Assembly: GCF_026988555.1 (NCBI RefSeq)
Contig: NZ_JALSLB010000042.1
Location: forward strand, 1 to 64,000
Direction of reading: 5' to 3'
Length of the DNA stretch: 64,000 nt
Source: Thermococcus sp.
GTDB lineage: Archaea > Methanobacteriota_B > Thermococci > Thermococcales > Thermococcaceae
Part shown: in pieces, positions 1 through 9,172 of the stretch
How the letters are laid out: every line of letters starts with the position of its first letter
Position numbering within the stretch: the stretch's first letter is position 1
Translations under genes and position numbers: made by a program
Notes under the pieces: generated by a model
Databases searched by the model: none
The model's input: only the letters and a program-made list of their open reading frames with translations
Told to the model about the DNA's origin: nothing

Positions 1-17
1 AGAGCGCGTGGAGGAAA

Positions 18-269
18 ATGGAGTTCGCTGGAGCAGGGGACGACGTTAAGGAGCCGGAATGGATTTTTGCGCCGGCCTATGCGAGGAGTGTGTAGATTGT
101 CAGCCCGGAAATCATCAGAATCGGTCATGCACTTGCAGATAGACCAATTCCAAAGCTTGCAGTTGCTCAAAAGAACATGGAGAACCTGGCAAAGTCATCA
201 AATCCGAAGGTCCTTCCTCCCCTCAGCTATATGTATTCCGGCAGGATTGGCCATGCAAGGGATGTCTGA
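18..269 (+). pseudogene. Degenerate coding remnant upstream of infB, product unknown
   Basis: I see no intact gene here. The frame opened by ATG at 18 stops at TAG 93-95, then reads on without interruption to TGA 267-269. The part after the stop looks protein-like (it contains GHALADRPIPKLAVAQKN). A second frame from ATG 59 gives a short cysteine-rich stretch (CAGLCEECVDC) ending at TAG 140. A frameshift near position 95 would join the cysteine motif to the later stretch, which suggests a decayed gene. I do not recognise the family. The alternative is that the whole stretch is non-coding leader of infB. Confidence 0.3.
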
Positions 270-362
270 AGCAACCATCGACCAAAATTACTATAGGACT
301 TCTTAATATCCGCCAGAACCCTTTAAAAGCCTTATCCTGAGTCAGTGTCAGAGGTGAGGGAA

Positions 363-2159
363 ATGGTGAATGGGATTAGACAGCCCATCATAGCGGTTCT
401 CGGTCACGTTGACCACGGCAAGACGACGCTCCTTGACCGAATAAGAAAAACAAACGTCGCCGGCAAAGAAGCCGGCGGGATAACCCAGCATATAGGCGCG
501 ACGGAGGTTCCCATCGAGACCATCAGGGGGCTTGCAGGGCCACTCATCAAGCTTTGGAAGGGCGAGATAAAACTCCCCGGCCTGCTCTTCATCGACACCC
601 CTGGCCACGAGGCCTTCACCAGTCTGCGCGCGAGGGGAGGGAGCCTTGCTGACCTGGCGGTTCTCATCGTGGACATCAACGAGGGCTTCCAGCCCCAGAC
701 GATAGAGAGCATCGAGATACTCAGGAAGAACCGGACTCCATTCATCGTCGCCGCCAACAAGATAGACAGGATAAAGGGCTGGAAGGTAGAGGGGGACGAA
801 CCTTTCCTCGTAAACATAAAGAAACAGGACCAGAGGGCCGTTCAGGAGCTCGAAACCAAGCTCTGGGAGCTGATAGGTAAGTTCTACGAGATGGGCTTCA
901 ACGCTAACCGTTTCGACCGTGTCCAGGACTTCACCCGCGAGCTGGCGATAGTCCCGATTTCGGCCAAGTACGGTATAGGTGTCCCTGAGCTCCTTGTCCT
1001 TATCGCCGGCCTGAGCCAGAAGTACCTGGAGGAGAAGCTCAAGATTGAAGTTGAAGGTCCGGCGCGCGGCACTATACTTGAGATACGGGAGGAGGTCGGC
1101 CTGGGAACCACGCTTGACGTCATCATATACGACGGGACGCTTAGAAAGGACGACACGATAGTGGTTGGTGGCAAGGATAAGGCGATAGTCACTAAAATCC
1201 GCGCGCTCCTCAAGCCCAAACCCCTCGACGAGATACGCGATCCAAGGTTCCGCTTCGACCAGGTTGACGAGGTTGTCGCCGCCGCGGGTATAAAGATAGC
1301 CGCTCCAGGCCTTGAGGAAGCGTTAGCCGGCTCGCCGGTTATAGCGGCACGCTCGGAGGAAGAAGTTGAGAGGGCCAGAGAGGAAATCTTGAGCCAGATA
1401 CAGAGCGTCGTCATAAGCACCGGCAAGGTCGGTGTCATAGTCAAGGCCGACACCCTTGGCTCGCTGGAAGCTTTGAGCAAAGAACTGGGGGAGACGGGGA
1501 TTCCGATAAGGAAGGCGGACGTTGGCAACATCAGCAAGACCGACGTTATGGAGGCGCTAAGCGTTAAGGAAGAGGAAGAGAAGTACGGCGTCGTCCTTGG
1601 CTTCAACGTCAAAGTGAACGAAGACGCTGAGGAAGTTGCGAAGGCCAAAGGAGTGCCCATCTTCACCGGCAACATCATCTACAAGCTCATCGAGGACTAT
1701 GGGGCCTGGGTCAAGGCCGAGGAGGAGAAGAGAAAGCGCGAACTCCTCAAGAACGTCACCTTCCCCGGGGTGATAAGGCTCTATCCGGACGAGCGCTACG
1801 TCTTCAGGAGGAGCAAGCCGGCCATAGTTGGTGTTGAGGTCGTTGAGGGAAGGATAAGGCCTGGTGTGGTTCTGATAAAGCAGAACGGAGAGAAGGTCGG
1901 CGTCATCAAGTCCATCAAGAACAAGAACGACTTCGTCCAGGAGGCCAAGAAGGGCGACGCTGTCGCAATAGCCATCGAAGGGGCAATCGTCGGCAGGCAC
2001 ATACACCCCGGCGAGACGCTCTACGTTGACCTGAGCAAGAACGACGTTATAATCCTCGCCAAGCAGCTCAAGAACGAGCTTGACGACAGCGATATAAAGG
2101 CCCTCAAGATGACGGCGAAGGTGAAGGTCCAGAGGGACCCGTTCTGGAAGGCGGTTTAA
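363..2159 (+). CDS. infB: Translation initiation factor aIF5B (IF-2 family)
   Basis: GTPase that promotes ribosomal subunit joining and initiator tRNA placement. All G motifs are visible: GHVDHGKTTLLD (G1) near residue 15, DTPGHE (G3), NKID (G4) and SAK (G5), followed by the EF-Tu-like domain II and the C-terminal IF-2 domains. The protein is 598 aa, normal for an intein-free archaeal aIF5B; no intein interrupts the G domain as it does in some Thermococcales. I chose ATG 363 because GAGGTGA at 351-357 lies five bases before it; a GTG at 345 would add six residues but has no ribosome site. A TATA-like CTTTAAAAG lies at 321-329. It is a single-gene unit. Confidence 0.97.
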   Translation: MVNGIRQPIIAVLGHVDHGKTTLLDRIRKTNVAGKEAGGITQHIGATEVPIETIRGLAGPLIKLWKGEIKLPGLLFIDTPGHEAFTSLRARGGSLADLAVLIVDINEGFQPQTIESIEILRKNRTPFIVAANKIDRIKGWKVEGDEPFLVNIKKQDQRAVQELETKLWELIGKFYEMGFNANRFDRVQDFTRELAIVPISAKYGIGVPELLVLIAGLSQKYLEEKLKIEVEGPARGTILEIREEVGLGTTLDVIIYDGTLRKDDTIVVGGKDKAIVTKIRALLKPKPLDEIRDPRFRFDQVDEVVAAAGIKIAAPGLEEALAGSPVIAARSEEEVERAREEILSQIQSVVISTGKVGVIVKADTLGSLEALSKELGETGIPIRKADVGNISKTDVMEALSVKEEEEKYGVVLGFNVKVNEDAEEVAKAKGVPIFTGNIIYKLIEDYGAWVKAEEEKRKRELLKNVTFPGVIRLYPDERYVFRRSKPAIVGVEVVEGRIRPGVVLIKQNGEKVGVIKSIKNKNDFVQEAKKGDAVAIAIEGAIVGRHIHPGETLYVDLSKNDVIILAKQLKNELDDSDIKALKMTAKVKVQRDPFWKAV

Positions 2160-2221
2160 TTTTTCCCTATTCTTTGTTGTAATGAATGTAGGGCTTTTGG
2201 GGATAGGTAAAAGAAGAAAAA

Positions 2222-3006
2222 TCACCCAACCGAGAAGGCTATCGTGACTTCGCTCTTACCTCCGGTGACGCCGTTGACCCTGAACGTTCCGCTCCAGCTT
2301 TTGTGAGGCACCCCGTAGTTGTAGTCCCAGTCAAGGTAGTCATCGTCGAGCAGAATCGTCACGCCGAATCCCCCCATCGGGTCGTCGTTGCCCCTCTGAA
2401 CCTCCTTTAACCCCTCTTCGGTGAGATTGTAGAGCATGAAGTATCCGGAGTCCCCGGTTATGCCTGAGTAGAGGTGTATCTCCCACCGCCGACCCCATTC
2501 GTAACCCTCGTCAATCCTGATAACCGTCGGGGGGTACACGTAGGTCTTGCCGTTGAAGAAGTCGATGAACTTCTCCATGTGGATGTACCTCCCTAGGGCA
2601 CTCTCGTTAACGAAGCGGATCGTGAATGTCACATCCTTCCCGGGGTTCTGGGATGATGTCAGGGCGCTCACGTAGGTGATGACGTCGTTGTCCCACGGGG
2701 GTTCTACCTTTGAGGCTACCGGACCGGCGTAGACGAGACTCACGTTGAGCCTCAGGTTCTCAGGCAGAGAAAAGCCAGGGTCGGCCCCTGTTTTCACTTC
2801 AATCCCTTCACTACATCCACTATCCTCGTCCACATCCCACTCGCAGACCGTGTTTCCGTCCTCGTCCTGCTTGGGTTCCGGGGCAGGCGTCCCAGTGGAG
2901 GTTTCCGTGTTTGTTTCTGTGGTTGAGGGGGTGCTGGGCCCCGTAACACAGCCGCTTATGAGGACCATCCCATAAGCATAATTGCGAGGATTAATTCCTT
3001 TCCCAT
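2222..3006 (-). pseudogene. Secreted lipoprotein of unknown function, frameshifted in the signal peptide
   Basis: The open frame from 2968 encodes about 248 aa starting only six residues before a lipobox-like Cys (VLISGC), followed by a Thr/Ser/Pro-rich linker and a globular domain of about 200 aa with no recognised family. Six residues cannot serve as a signal peptide. Upstream, ATG at 3006-3004 with GGAGGG before it reads MGKELILAIMLM in another frame; removing five bases from the ATGGGATGG stretch (2965-2973 on the plus strand) joins the frames into a standard lipoprotein signal ending LISGC. The gene is therefore either broken by a five-base duplication or affected by a sequencing error. 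The mature protein would sit outside the membrane, lipid-anchored. Confidence 0.7.
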
Positions 3007-3114
3007 CTCAGTTGCCCTCCTGTCCAAGCCACGGCGAATAGACTCCATGACCTGAACTTCTTTAAGTTATGTTGCAATCTTACTTAAATTTTGTCAATGG
3101 AGAATAGAGATACA

Positions 3115-4380
3115 TCAATTTTTTCTCACCAGTTTTACAACCGCCTCAACGTGGGGCGTGTGGGGGAACATGTCCACCAGCCGGGTGTCCTCTATCCTGT
3201 ATGCCCTCTTCAAGTAGTTCTTGTAGTCGAGCTGAAATGCCTTTGGGTTGCAGGAGACGTAAATGACCTGTTCAACGCTGCTCTTCACCAGGGATTCAGC
3301 CGTTTCCCGTAGTCCTTTCCGCGGAGGGTCAGCTATCACAGTATCGTAATCGCCTAGGGGTGTCTCCTCCACCCTACCAACGCTGAACTTGACATTTACA
3401 CCATTAATCTCGGCGTTTTCTCTGGCCATCTCGACCGCGAAGGGGTTCAGCTCGACACCTGCAACGGTAAAGCCCCTCTTAGCCAGCCAGACGCCGAAGG
3501 TCCCGACGCCGGAGTAGAGGTCGAGGACTTTTTCACCATCGGTGAGGCCCTCAACCGCCCTGAGGAGCAATTCTAAGGCGTAGCTGTTGGTCTGGAAGAA
3601 GCTGTTGGGGTGAATGAGGTATGTAACGTCCCCGATCCTCTCACGTATGAAAGGTTCGCCGTCTAGAAGCTCCGGCTCTCCTCTCGGGTCGTCTCTCTCG
3701 TCCCCCTTGAGGCTCCAGTAGAGGGAATCCACGAAGGAGAAGTAGTCTTGGAATGCTTCCAGAATCTCATCTGGAGGGTTAACGTGGGCGATTAAGTTCA
3801 CCATTACCTCTCCCGTGAACTTTCCCTCTCTGACCTGCAGGTAGTGGACGTCGCCGGCTTTCCGCTTTAAGTTCCAGGGCTTAAGCCCCATCTCGGAGAG
3901 AAAATCTCTGAGGGCACGGAGATATTCAGGCGTTCTCTTTGAGAAGACCGGGCATTCCGAAAGGTTCACCACCCCCGACGGGCTTCCGTACCCCTTCAGG
4001 CCAATTCTTGAAGTGGTTACAATGAAGTTGCTCACGTTTCTGAAGTCCCAGATTTGGGGCGAGCCCTCGATCTCCGCCTCTATCCCGGTAATCCCCTCGA
4101 AGAGCTCCGCTTTAAACCTCAACTGCTCTTTATACTTCAACCCCTGCCAGAGGCAACCGCCGCAGGTTCCGAAGTGGGGGCATTTTGGCCTCCCCCTGAG
4201 CGGCGATGGCTCGAGGATCTCAAAATCCTCTGCAAGAAGTCTGCCGAATCGCCTTTTGGTTCTTCTAACTCCCACCTCGTCGCCGGGATACGAGAACGGG
4301 ACATAGATCCGCCTGCCGCCCGTTTCCAGTATTCCCAGGCCGTCGTCGCTTAAGGCATTTACCCTTCCTCTGGCGTGCAT
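3115..4380 (-). CDS. Class I SAM RNA m5U methyltransferase (TrmA/RumA family)
   Basis: Methylates C5 of a uridine in tRNA or 23S rRNA. The N terminus has a TRAM-like beta domain (residues 1-60), then an iron-sulfur cysteine motif [10 protein letters not shown] with the fourth Cys in SECPVF, a SAM-binding motif [17 protein letters not shown], and the nucleophile in VSCNPKAF. Length (421 aa) matches the two paralogues known in Pyrococcus abyssi, one acting on tRNA U54 and one on 23S rRNA; I cannot tell from sequence alone which this is. It is divergent from gyaR; a TATA box (TTTTTATAA) for gyaR lies in the 62-base gap. Confidence 0.9.
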   Translation of the reverse strand: MHARGRVNALSDDGLGILETGGRRIYVPFSYPGDEVGVRRTKRRFGRLLAEDFEILEPSPLRGRPKCPHFGTCGGCLWQGLKYKEQLRFKAELFEGITGIEAEIEGSPQIWDFRNVSNFIVTTSRIGLKGYGSPSGVVNLSECPVFSKRTPEYLRALRDFLSEMGLKPWNLKRKAGDVHYLQVREGKFTGEVMVNLIAHVNPPDEILEAFQDYFSFVDSLYWSLKGDERDDPRGEPELLDGEPFIRERIGDVTYLIHPNSFFQTNSYALELLLRAVEGLTDGEKVLDLYSGVGTFGVWLAKRGFTVAGVELNPFAVEMARENAEINGVNVKFSVGRVEETPLGDYDTVIADPPRKGLRETAESLVKSSVEQVIYVSCNPKAFQLDYKNYLKRAYRIEDTRLVDMFPHTPHVEAVVKLVRKN

Positions 4381-4442
4381 GTCCCCATCTCGCCGGCAGG
4401 GTTTTTATAACCAGCGCCAATTCTTTAGATGGTGGTGATAAC

Positions 4443-5447
4443 GTGAAGCCGAAGGTTTTTATCACGCGTGCTATTCCAGAAAACGGCATCCAGACCCTGA
4501 GGGAGCACTTTGAGGTTGAGGTCTGGGAGGATGAGCACGAGATTCAAAGGGAAGCCCTGCTCGAAAAGGTTCGCGACGTTGATGCACTTGTTACCATGTT
4601 GAGTGAGAGGATTGATAAAGAAGTCTTCGACAGCGCGCCAAGATTGAGAATAGTAGCCAACTACGCAGTCGGCTACGACAACATAGACGTTGGGGAAGCA
4701 ACGCGGAGGGGAATTTACGTCACAAACACCCCCAAAGTTCTCACGGACGCCACCGCTGACTTCGCCTGGACCCTCCTTCTAGCCACCGCAAGGAGGCTCA
4801 TTGAGGCGGACAGATTTACCCGCTCCGGAGAGTGGAAGAGGAAAGGAATAGCCTGGCACCCGCTCATGTTCTTGGGTCATGATGTCTATGGGAAGACCCT
4901 CGGAATCGTCGGCTTCGGAAGGATAGGCCAGGCGGTGGCAAAAAGAGCCAGTGGCTTTGGAATGAGAATCCTCTACAATTCACGCACGAGGAAGGCCGAG
5001 GCTGAGAAAGAGCTCGTGGCTGAGTTCAAACCGCTGGACGAGCTCCTCGGGGAGAGCGACTTCGTGGTTCTGGCCGTCCCGCTGACGAAGGAGACATACC
5101 ACATGATAGGCGAGCGAGAGCTTAAGCTCATGAAGAACACGGCGATACTAATCAACATCGCAAGGGGAAAGGTGGTTGACACAGGAGCACTAGTTAAGGC
5201 CCTCCGGGAGGGCTGGATTGCCGGTGCCGGCCTGGACGTCTACGAGGAGGAGCCGTACTATCACGAGGAGCTATTCAGTCTCGACAACGTGGTTCTGGCC
5301 CCGCACATAGGGAGCGCGACCCACGGTGCAAGGGAGGGAATGGCTGAGCTCGTGGCGAGGAACCTCATAGCCTTCAAGAACGGCCAAATCCCCCCGACGC
5401 TCGTGAATAGGGAAGTGGCGAATGTCAGGAAGCCGGGATTTGAGTGA
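4443..5447 (+). CDS. gyaR: Glyoxylate reductase (D-2-hydroxyacid dehydrogenase family)
   Basis: NAD(P)H-dependent reduction of glyoxylate to glycolate; cytosolic. The D-2-hydroxyacid dehydrogenase fold is complete: Rossmann motif [13 protein letters not shown] around residue 160, catalytic Arg in NIARGKVVD, Glu in YEEEP and His in PHIGSAT. At 334 aa it closely resembles the characterised Thermococcus litoralis GyaR as I remember it. Start is GTG at 4443, five bases after GGTGGTGAT. A C/D box RNA gene follows immediately downstream. Confidence 0.95.
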   Translation: MKPKVFITRAIPENGIQTLREHFEVEVWEDEHEIQREALLEKVRDVDALVTMLSERIDKEVFDSAPRLRIVANYAVGYDNIDVGEATRRGIYVTNTPKVLTDATADFAWTLLLATARRLIEADRFTRSGEWKRKGIAWHPLMFLGHDVYGKTLGIVGFGRIGQAVAKRASGFGMRILYNSRTRKAEAEKELVAEFKPLDELLGESDFVVLAVPLTKETYHMIGERELKLMKNTAILINIARGKVVDTGALVKALREGWIAGAGLDVYEEEPYYHEELFSLDNVVLAPHIGSATHGAREGMAELVARNLIAFKNGQIPPTLVNREVANVRKPGFE

Positions 5448-5453
5448 GCCCAT

Positions 5454-5516
5454 CCGGCGATGATGAGCACTGGTCTCCCCGGCTGACGGTGATGAGCTGG
5501 ACCCGTGCCTGAGCCC
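5454..5516 (+). ncRNA. C/D box guide sRNA, predicted to target 16S rRNA
   Basis: The spacer between gyaR and the DUF72 gene contains a complete archaeal C/D layout: C box ATGATGA (5460-5466), a 16-nt guide, D' box CTGA (5483-5486), a 3-nt spacer region overlapping C' box GTGATGA (5489-5495), a 13-nt guide (5496-5508) and D box CTGA (5509-5512). Eleven guide bases (5497-5507, CTGGACCCGTG) are identical to plus-strand 59199-59209, which is the antisense of the 16S rRNA in this window, so the guide can pair with 16S. By the D-box-plus-five rule the target is the G at 59206, about 16S nucleotide 316. I found no target for the D' guide. Exact ends are approximate. Confidence 0.85.
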
Positions 5517-5523
5517 CTTTCCT

Positions 5524-6261
5524 TTACTCTTTTTTGGAGAGAACTTCCCTAACCATCGCCCTGAACCTCTTCGCGTCTTTGCACATGTCCGAGTTGTTGA
5601 AGAAGACGAGGCTCTCCGAGCGGTTCCGGCCAGGAACCCTTTCCCTCACCTTTCCCAGCTCCTCGTCGCTGTAGGAGTGGCGGTAGATTATCCTCCCGTT
5701 CTCGTAGCGCCCGTGGAGGCGGTAGTAGCTGACCTCGCCGAGGTGAAGCGGAATCCTCACGAGCGGATCGGTCACGTCTATGACATCAAAAGCTCTCACG
5801 AAGCGTTTTACTCCATCTTCACTCCAGCCCCTCAGCTCCACCGCTATCTCAAAGCCTCCCCGCTCTATCGTTTCAAAAAACCTCTCGGCGCTGGTAAAAC
5901 TCTCCTCGCTCTCCCTGAAGCTTTTGGGTAGCTGAATCAGTATAAACCTCGCACCGAGCGTTTTCGCTTCTTGCAGGGTTATCCTCCAGAAGTTAAGCAC
6001 CTCGCTGTTCAACCTTAACAGGCCTACATTCTTCCCTGGCTTTACGTTGCTCCTGCGCCACGTCGGGTTGTTAGACGGGTGGGTAACTCCTTGAAATGCC
6101 TTGATGGCAAAGGTAAAGCCCTCCGGAGCTTCTCTCCGCCAGCGTTCGAGCGTCTTCTCCTGAAGTATCCGGTAGAAGGTCTGCTGCACCTCTATAGCGT
6201 CGAAGTCGCGGTAGTAATTCGAATGGCTCTCGCAGAAGCCGCATGTCCCGACGTTAATCAC
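5524..6261 (-). CDS. DUF72 (YecE-like) family protein
   Basis: TIM-barrel-like family of unknown biochemical role, widespread in bacteria and archaea. Hallmarks are the N-terminal GTCGF followed by YY, the EVQQTFY segment, FAIKAFQGVTH, a WRI...LGARFILIQLP strand, EVELRGW-like strand (IAVELRGWSED) and the C-terminal YYRLHGR with VFFNNSD. Length about 245 aa is normal. I prefer GTG at 6261 because GGTGGT lies just upstream; an in-frame GTG at 6270 would add three residues. Divergent from the DHPS-like gene. Confidence 0.85.
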   Translation of the reverse strand: MINVGTCGFCESHSNYYRDFDAIEVQQTFYRILQEKTLERWRREAPEGFTFAIKAFQGVTHPSNNPTWRRSNVKPGKNVGLLRLNSEVLNFWRITLQEAKTLGARFILIQLPKSFRESEESFTSAERFFETIERGGFEIAVELRGWSEDGVKRFVRAFDVIDVTDPLVRIPLHLGEVSYYRLHGRYENGRIIYRHSYSDEELGKVRERVPGRNRSESLVFFNNSDMCKDAKRFRAMVREVLSKKE

Positions 6262-6322
6262 CCATACCACCGCTGGTCGTTTCTTCCAAAAGCCTAAATA
6301 CTTTCGGGGTTAATTCCAATCC

Positions 6323-7861
6323 ATGAGGCCACCCGCAAAAATCCTCTTAGTTACCGGGAAACTCGCCGAACCCCTCGTGAGGAAGTACGGTGAAGGCTGC
6401 GACGTCTTCGTTACGCCGGTGAGCGTTGCCGCCTTCCTGACGCCCGAGATGGTAGTTCACTACCTGAAAAAGGCCGGAATCAAAAACGGGGACTACGACA
6501 TAATCCTCATCCCCGGGCTCGTCCGCGGTTCCACCGGACTTATTGAGGACGAACTCGGAATCCCTGCCTTCAAAGGGCCGAGGAACGCGATGGACATCCC
6601 TCAAACGCTTAAAGCCCTGGGTGAGGGTTTCAGGCTCAGCAAAGAAAAACCGGCGGACGAGCTCTTCTCCTTCGATGCCCTAAAGCGCGTCGAGGACATC
6701 AGAAATAAGACTAGAAACAGGCGCTATATCGAGAAGGCCTTCAAGAAGCCGTGGAACGTCCTCATCGGCAACCTCCCCGCGGGGAGGGACTTTCCGGCGA
6801 GGATTTTAGGGGAAGTTGTCGATGCCCCGAGACTCGGGGTTGAAAAGACCGTCGAGAGGGCCCTATACTACCTCCGGGAGGGGGCCGATATAATCGACAT
6901 CGGCATGGTGACTGGAGAGACCAACCTCGATTTTATCGAGCTGATTCCCGAAATCCGCGAGAGGCTTGGGGAGAAGGGCTTTGAAGTCCCTATAAGCTTT
7001 GACTCCCTCAACACCGCTGAAATCGAGAAGGCGCTCGAATACGCCGATCTCTTCCTCAGCGTTGACGGGGGGAACCTTGAGGAGCTCGTAACGGAGAAAC
7101 CCGTTGTTTTAATCCCGACCAATCAGGGGAGGGGCTTTTTCCCTACCAGGCCGTCCGAGAGGGTTGAATTCCTAGAAAACCTCAAGAAGCAGGCCCTTGA
7201 TTTGGGTTATAAAACTGTAATACCTGACCTGATTTTGGAGCACGTCCCCCACTTAGCGCGCTCCCTTACTGCCTTCCAACTCTACCGCGGGAGGAATCCG
7301 GACGACGTTCTTTTGGCCGGGGTCGGCAACGTTGTCGAACTCTACGATGCTGACAGCGTCGGGATGAACGCCCTGCTGGCGGGAATCGCGAAGGAACTTT
7401 CAATAAACCTCCTCCTCACGACCGAGACGAGCGCCAAAGCCAGGGGCTCCATAAGGGAGCTCAGGCGGGCGATAGACATGAACCTCTTTGAGATGCCAAA
7501 GGATTTGGGCTTCGACCTGCTCCTCTTAAAGGAAAAGAGGCCTGCTGACTGGCGATTTGAACCCACGGGGGAAGTCATCAAGGCAAGGGAAAGGCCGGTT
7601 CAGCTTGAGCCTATCTACTTCCGGATCTGGGTTGAAGGAGGAAAAATCTGGGTCAACGCTCACCGCGGGACAGAGGCCGTTCTCACGATAGTCGGCGAGG
7701 AGCCGAACGCGATAATCGACACGATTCTGGAGCACTTTGAGATAAGCCCAAGGCACACCTTCTACCTCGGCAGGGAGATTGAGAGGGCCAAAACGGCGCT
7801 GAAGCTGAGGAGGAGCTACGTCCAGGAGGTTGAAGTATTCCAGGATTTTTATGAAGGTTGA
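6323..7861 (+). CDS. Dihydropteroate synthase-like protein (DUF6513 plus pterin-binding domain)
   Basis: Two-part archaeal protein of 512 aa. The first about 130 residues form the archaeal-specific N domain (KILLVTGKLAEPLVRKY). From about residue 145 there is a pterin-binding TIM barrel resembling dihydropteroate synthase, with GADIIDIGMVTGE, FDSLN, SVDGGN and the C-terminal part. The family is annotated as DHPS-related; whether it makes a pterin in Thermococcales is not established. There is no ribosome site before ATG 6323, and a TATA-like CCTAAATACT about 25-30 bases upstream suggests a leaderless transcript. Confidence 0.85.
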   Translation: MRPPAKILLVTGKLAEPLVRKYGEGCDVFVTPVSVAAFLTPEMVVHYLKKAGIKNGDYDIILIPGLVRGSTGLIEDELGIPAFKGPRNAMDIPQTLKALGEGFRLSKEKPADELFSFDALKRVEDIRNKTRNRRYIEKAFKKPWNVLIGNLPAGRDFPARILGEVVDAPRLGVEKTVERALYYLREGADIIDIGMVTGETNLDFIELIPEIRERLGEKGFEVPISFDSLNTAEIEKALEYADLFLSVDGGNLEELVTEKPVVLIPTNQGRGFFPTRPSERVEFLENLKKQALDLGYKTVIPDLILEHVPHLARSLTAFQLYRGRNPDDVLLAGVGNVVELYDADSVGMNALLAGIAKELSINLLLTTETSAKARGSIRELRRAIDMNLFEMPKDLGFDLLLLKEKRPADWRFEPTGEVIKARERPVQLEPIYFRIWVEGGKIWVNAHRGTEAVLTIVGEEPNAIIDTILEHFEISPRHTFYLGREIERAKTALKLRRSYVQEVEVFQDFYEG

Positions 7862-7864
7862 GAA

Positions 7865-8155
7865 TTACTGGAGGTTTTGCATTTTTGGTCTTCTGAAGAG
7901 TTCATCCAGCTCGGCCCTCTTTGCCCTTATCTCCTCGTAAAGCCTGGCCACGTTTTCTTCGTCCATGTACTTTGTTTTGAGGGTCATCAGCATGCCTTCG
8001 AGGAACCCGAGGACTGAGAGCCTAACGTAGTCCCTTCCTTTCTTCGTTTTGAGACCTTCGTTGAGCATTACAAAGGAGTCCAGCCTCACTATCAGGGCCT
8101 TTTCGCCCAGTTCCTCCAAGAGTACCCGCGTTTTCTCAACCTCCTCCATTTTCAT
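7865..8155 (-). CDS. Small conserved helical protein, function unknown
   Basis: 96 aa, charged and predicted mostly alpha-helical, with no motif I recognise. It is the last gene of a four-gene operon: its ATG overlaps the TGA of tatD (ATGA, 8152-8155), so translation is probably coupled. The only hints about its role come from its neighbours (TatD nuclease, UPF0248, MBL hydrolase). Confidence 0.7.
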   Translation of the reverse strand: MKMEEVEKTRVLLEELGEKALIVRLDSFVMLNEGLKTKKGRDYVRLSVLGFLEGMLMTLKTKYMDEENVARLYEEIRAKRAELDELFRRPKMQNLQ

Positions 8156-8916
8156 CCCCCCACTTCCAGACCGAAGAACTCAACGGCGTTTTTCTCTGTT
8201 ATCCTCTCAACCTCCTCAAACTCAATCCCCTGGAGCCTCGCTATCCACTCGACTGCAACCTTCACATTGCACGGGACGTTGCGATGTCCCTTAAAGGGGC
8301 TCATGTAGGGGCTGTCGGTCTCAACTAGGAGGTAATCGACATCGATTACTCCAGCGACGGCCTTTACCTCCGGAATGAAGACCACACCCGTGTTTATCCC
8401 TATGACGTGGCTGTTCTCTACTATCTCCCCCGCCAGCTCAACGCTCCCGGCGAAGGAGTGGAAGTACGCCCTAACGCCCGCGCGCTGAACTATCTCAAAG
8501 GCCTCCCTTTCGGCCTCGCGGGCGTGTATCACCACGGGAAGCCCCAGTTCGAGGGCCAGCTCAAGGAAGTGCCTGAATATCGCCCTCTGGTTCTCCCTCT
8601 GAGTTTCGTTTTCCGCGTAGTGGTAGTCGAGTCCTATCTCCCCTATCGCCACTATCTCGTCCCTGTGGGCCAGGATGAACTCCTCTACTTTTTTCACTTT
8701 CTCCCAGTTGCCGCGCCGCGCCTCGTTCGGGTGGTACCCCAGGGTAGGGGCGATGAAACCGAAGTACGGCTTCAGCATCTCCCAACTCCTCCAGACGTGG
8801 GCTTTCCGGTACTCGGTGATTGAGTCCACAACGGCCGTCAGCTCCTCCCTGCACTCCTCTATCATACGCGGTGCGTCTTTCTTGTAGAACTCGAAGTGGG
8901 CGTGTGCGTCAATCAC
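8152..8916 (-). CDS. TatD-family metal-dependent hydrolase / DNase
   Basis: Amidohydrolase-superfamily TIM barrel, 254 aa. Metal-binding residues are clear: HAHF at the N terminus, GEIGLDYHY, VVIHARE, YFHSFAG and LLVETDSPYMSP. TatD proteins are 3'-5' exonucleases or related hydrolases. Start GTG at 8916 overlaps the end of the UPF0248 gene by eight bases, and its stop overlaps the next ATG, placing it third in the operon 9891-7865. Confidence 0.92.
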   Translation of the reverse strand: MIDAHAHFEFYKKDAPRMIEECREELTAVVDSITEYRKAHVWRSWEMLKPYFGFIAPTLGYHPNEARRGNWEKVKKVEEFILAHRDEIVAIGEIGLDYHYAENETQRENQRAIFRHFLELALELGLPVVIHAREAEREAFEIVQRAGVRAYFHSFAGSVELAGEIVENSHVIGINTGVVFIPEVKAVAGVIDVDYLLVETDSPYMSPFKGHRNVPCNVKVAVEWIARLQGIEFEEVERITEKNAVEFFGLEVGG

Positions 8917-9172
8917 TCTCTCCCCTCCTGTCCTTTCTGGTCTCCCATATTACCTTCCCATCTTTTCTGACGACCTTCAAAATCCGATGGTACGGTATCT
9001 GGGCCTCTCCGACGAAGAAGTAGCCGTGACCGAGCTCTATCATCCCGACGGGGATTTTCTTGACATCGCCGTAGGCTCCGCGGTGCTCTATGATGACGTA
9101 ATAATCACCCTCGTCCTCCCTCGGATCGTACTTAAGCTTCGCTAGAACCTCCTTCACTGAACCCTTCCGCAT
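8909..9172 (-). CDS. UPF0248 / DUF504 family protein
   Basis: Small basic protein of 87 aa belonging to the archaeal UPF0248 (MJ1316-like) family, seen from MRKGSVKEVLAKLKYDP, the IPVGMIELG strand and YHRILKV. This domain also occurs fused to RNA-repair-like proteins, so a nucleic acid role is possible but unproven. I start it at ATG 9172, which shares a base with the TGA of the upstream MBL gene (TGATG); a longer frame to 9226 would overlap that gene by 54 bases and adds residues unlike the family. Confidence 0.85.
   Translation of the reverse strand: MRKGSVKEVLAKLKYDPREDEGDYYVIIEHRGAYGDVKKIPVGMIELGHGYFFVGEAQIPYHRILKVVRKDGKVIWETRKDRRGESD

Noticed and set aside
345-2159. Intein in aIF5B, as found in some Thermococcales
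   Set aside because: The protein is about 598 aa with uninterrupted GTPase motifs.
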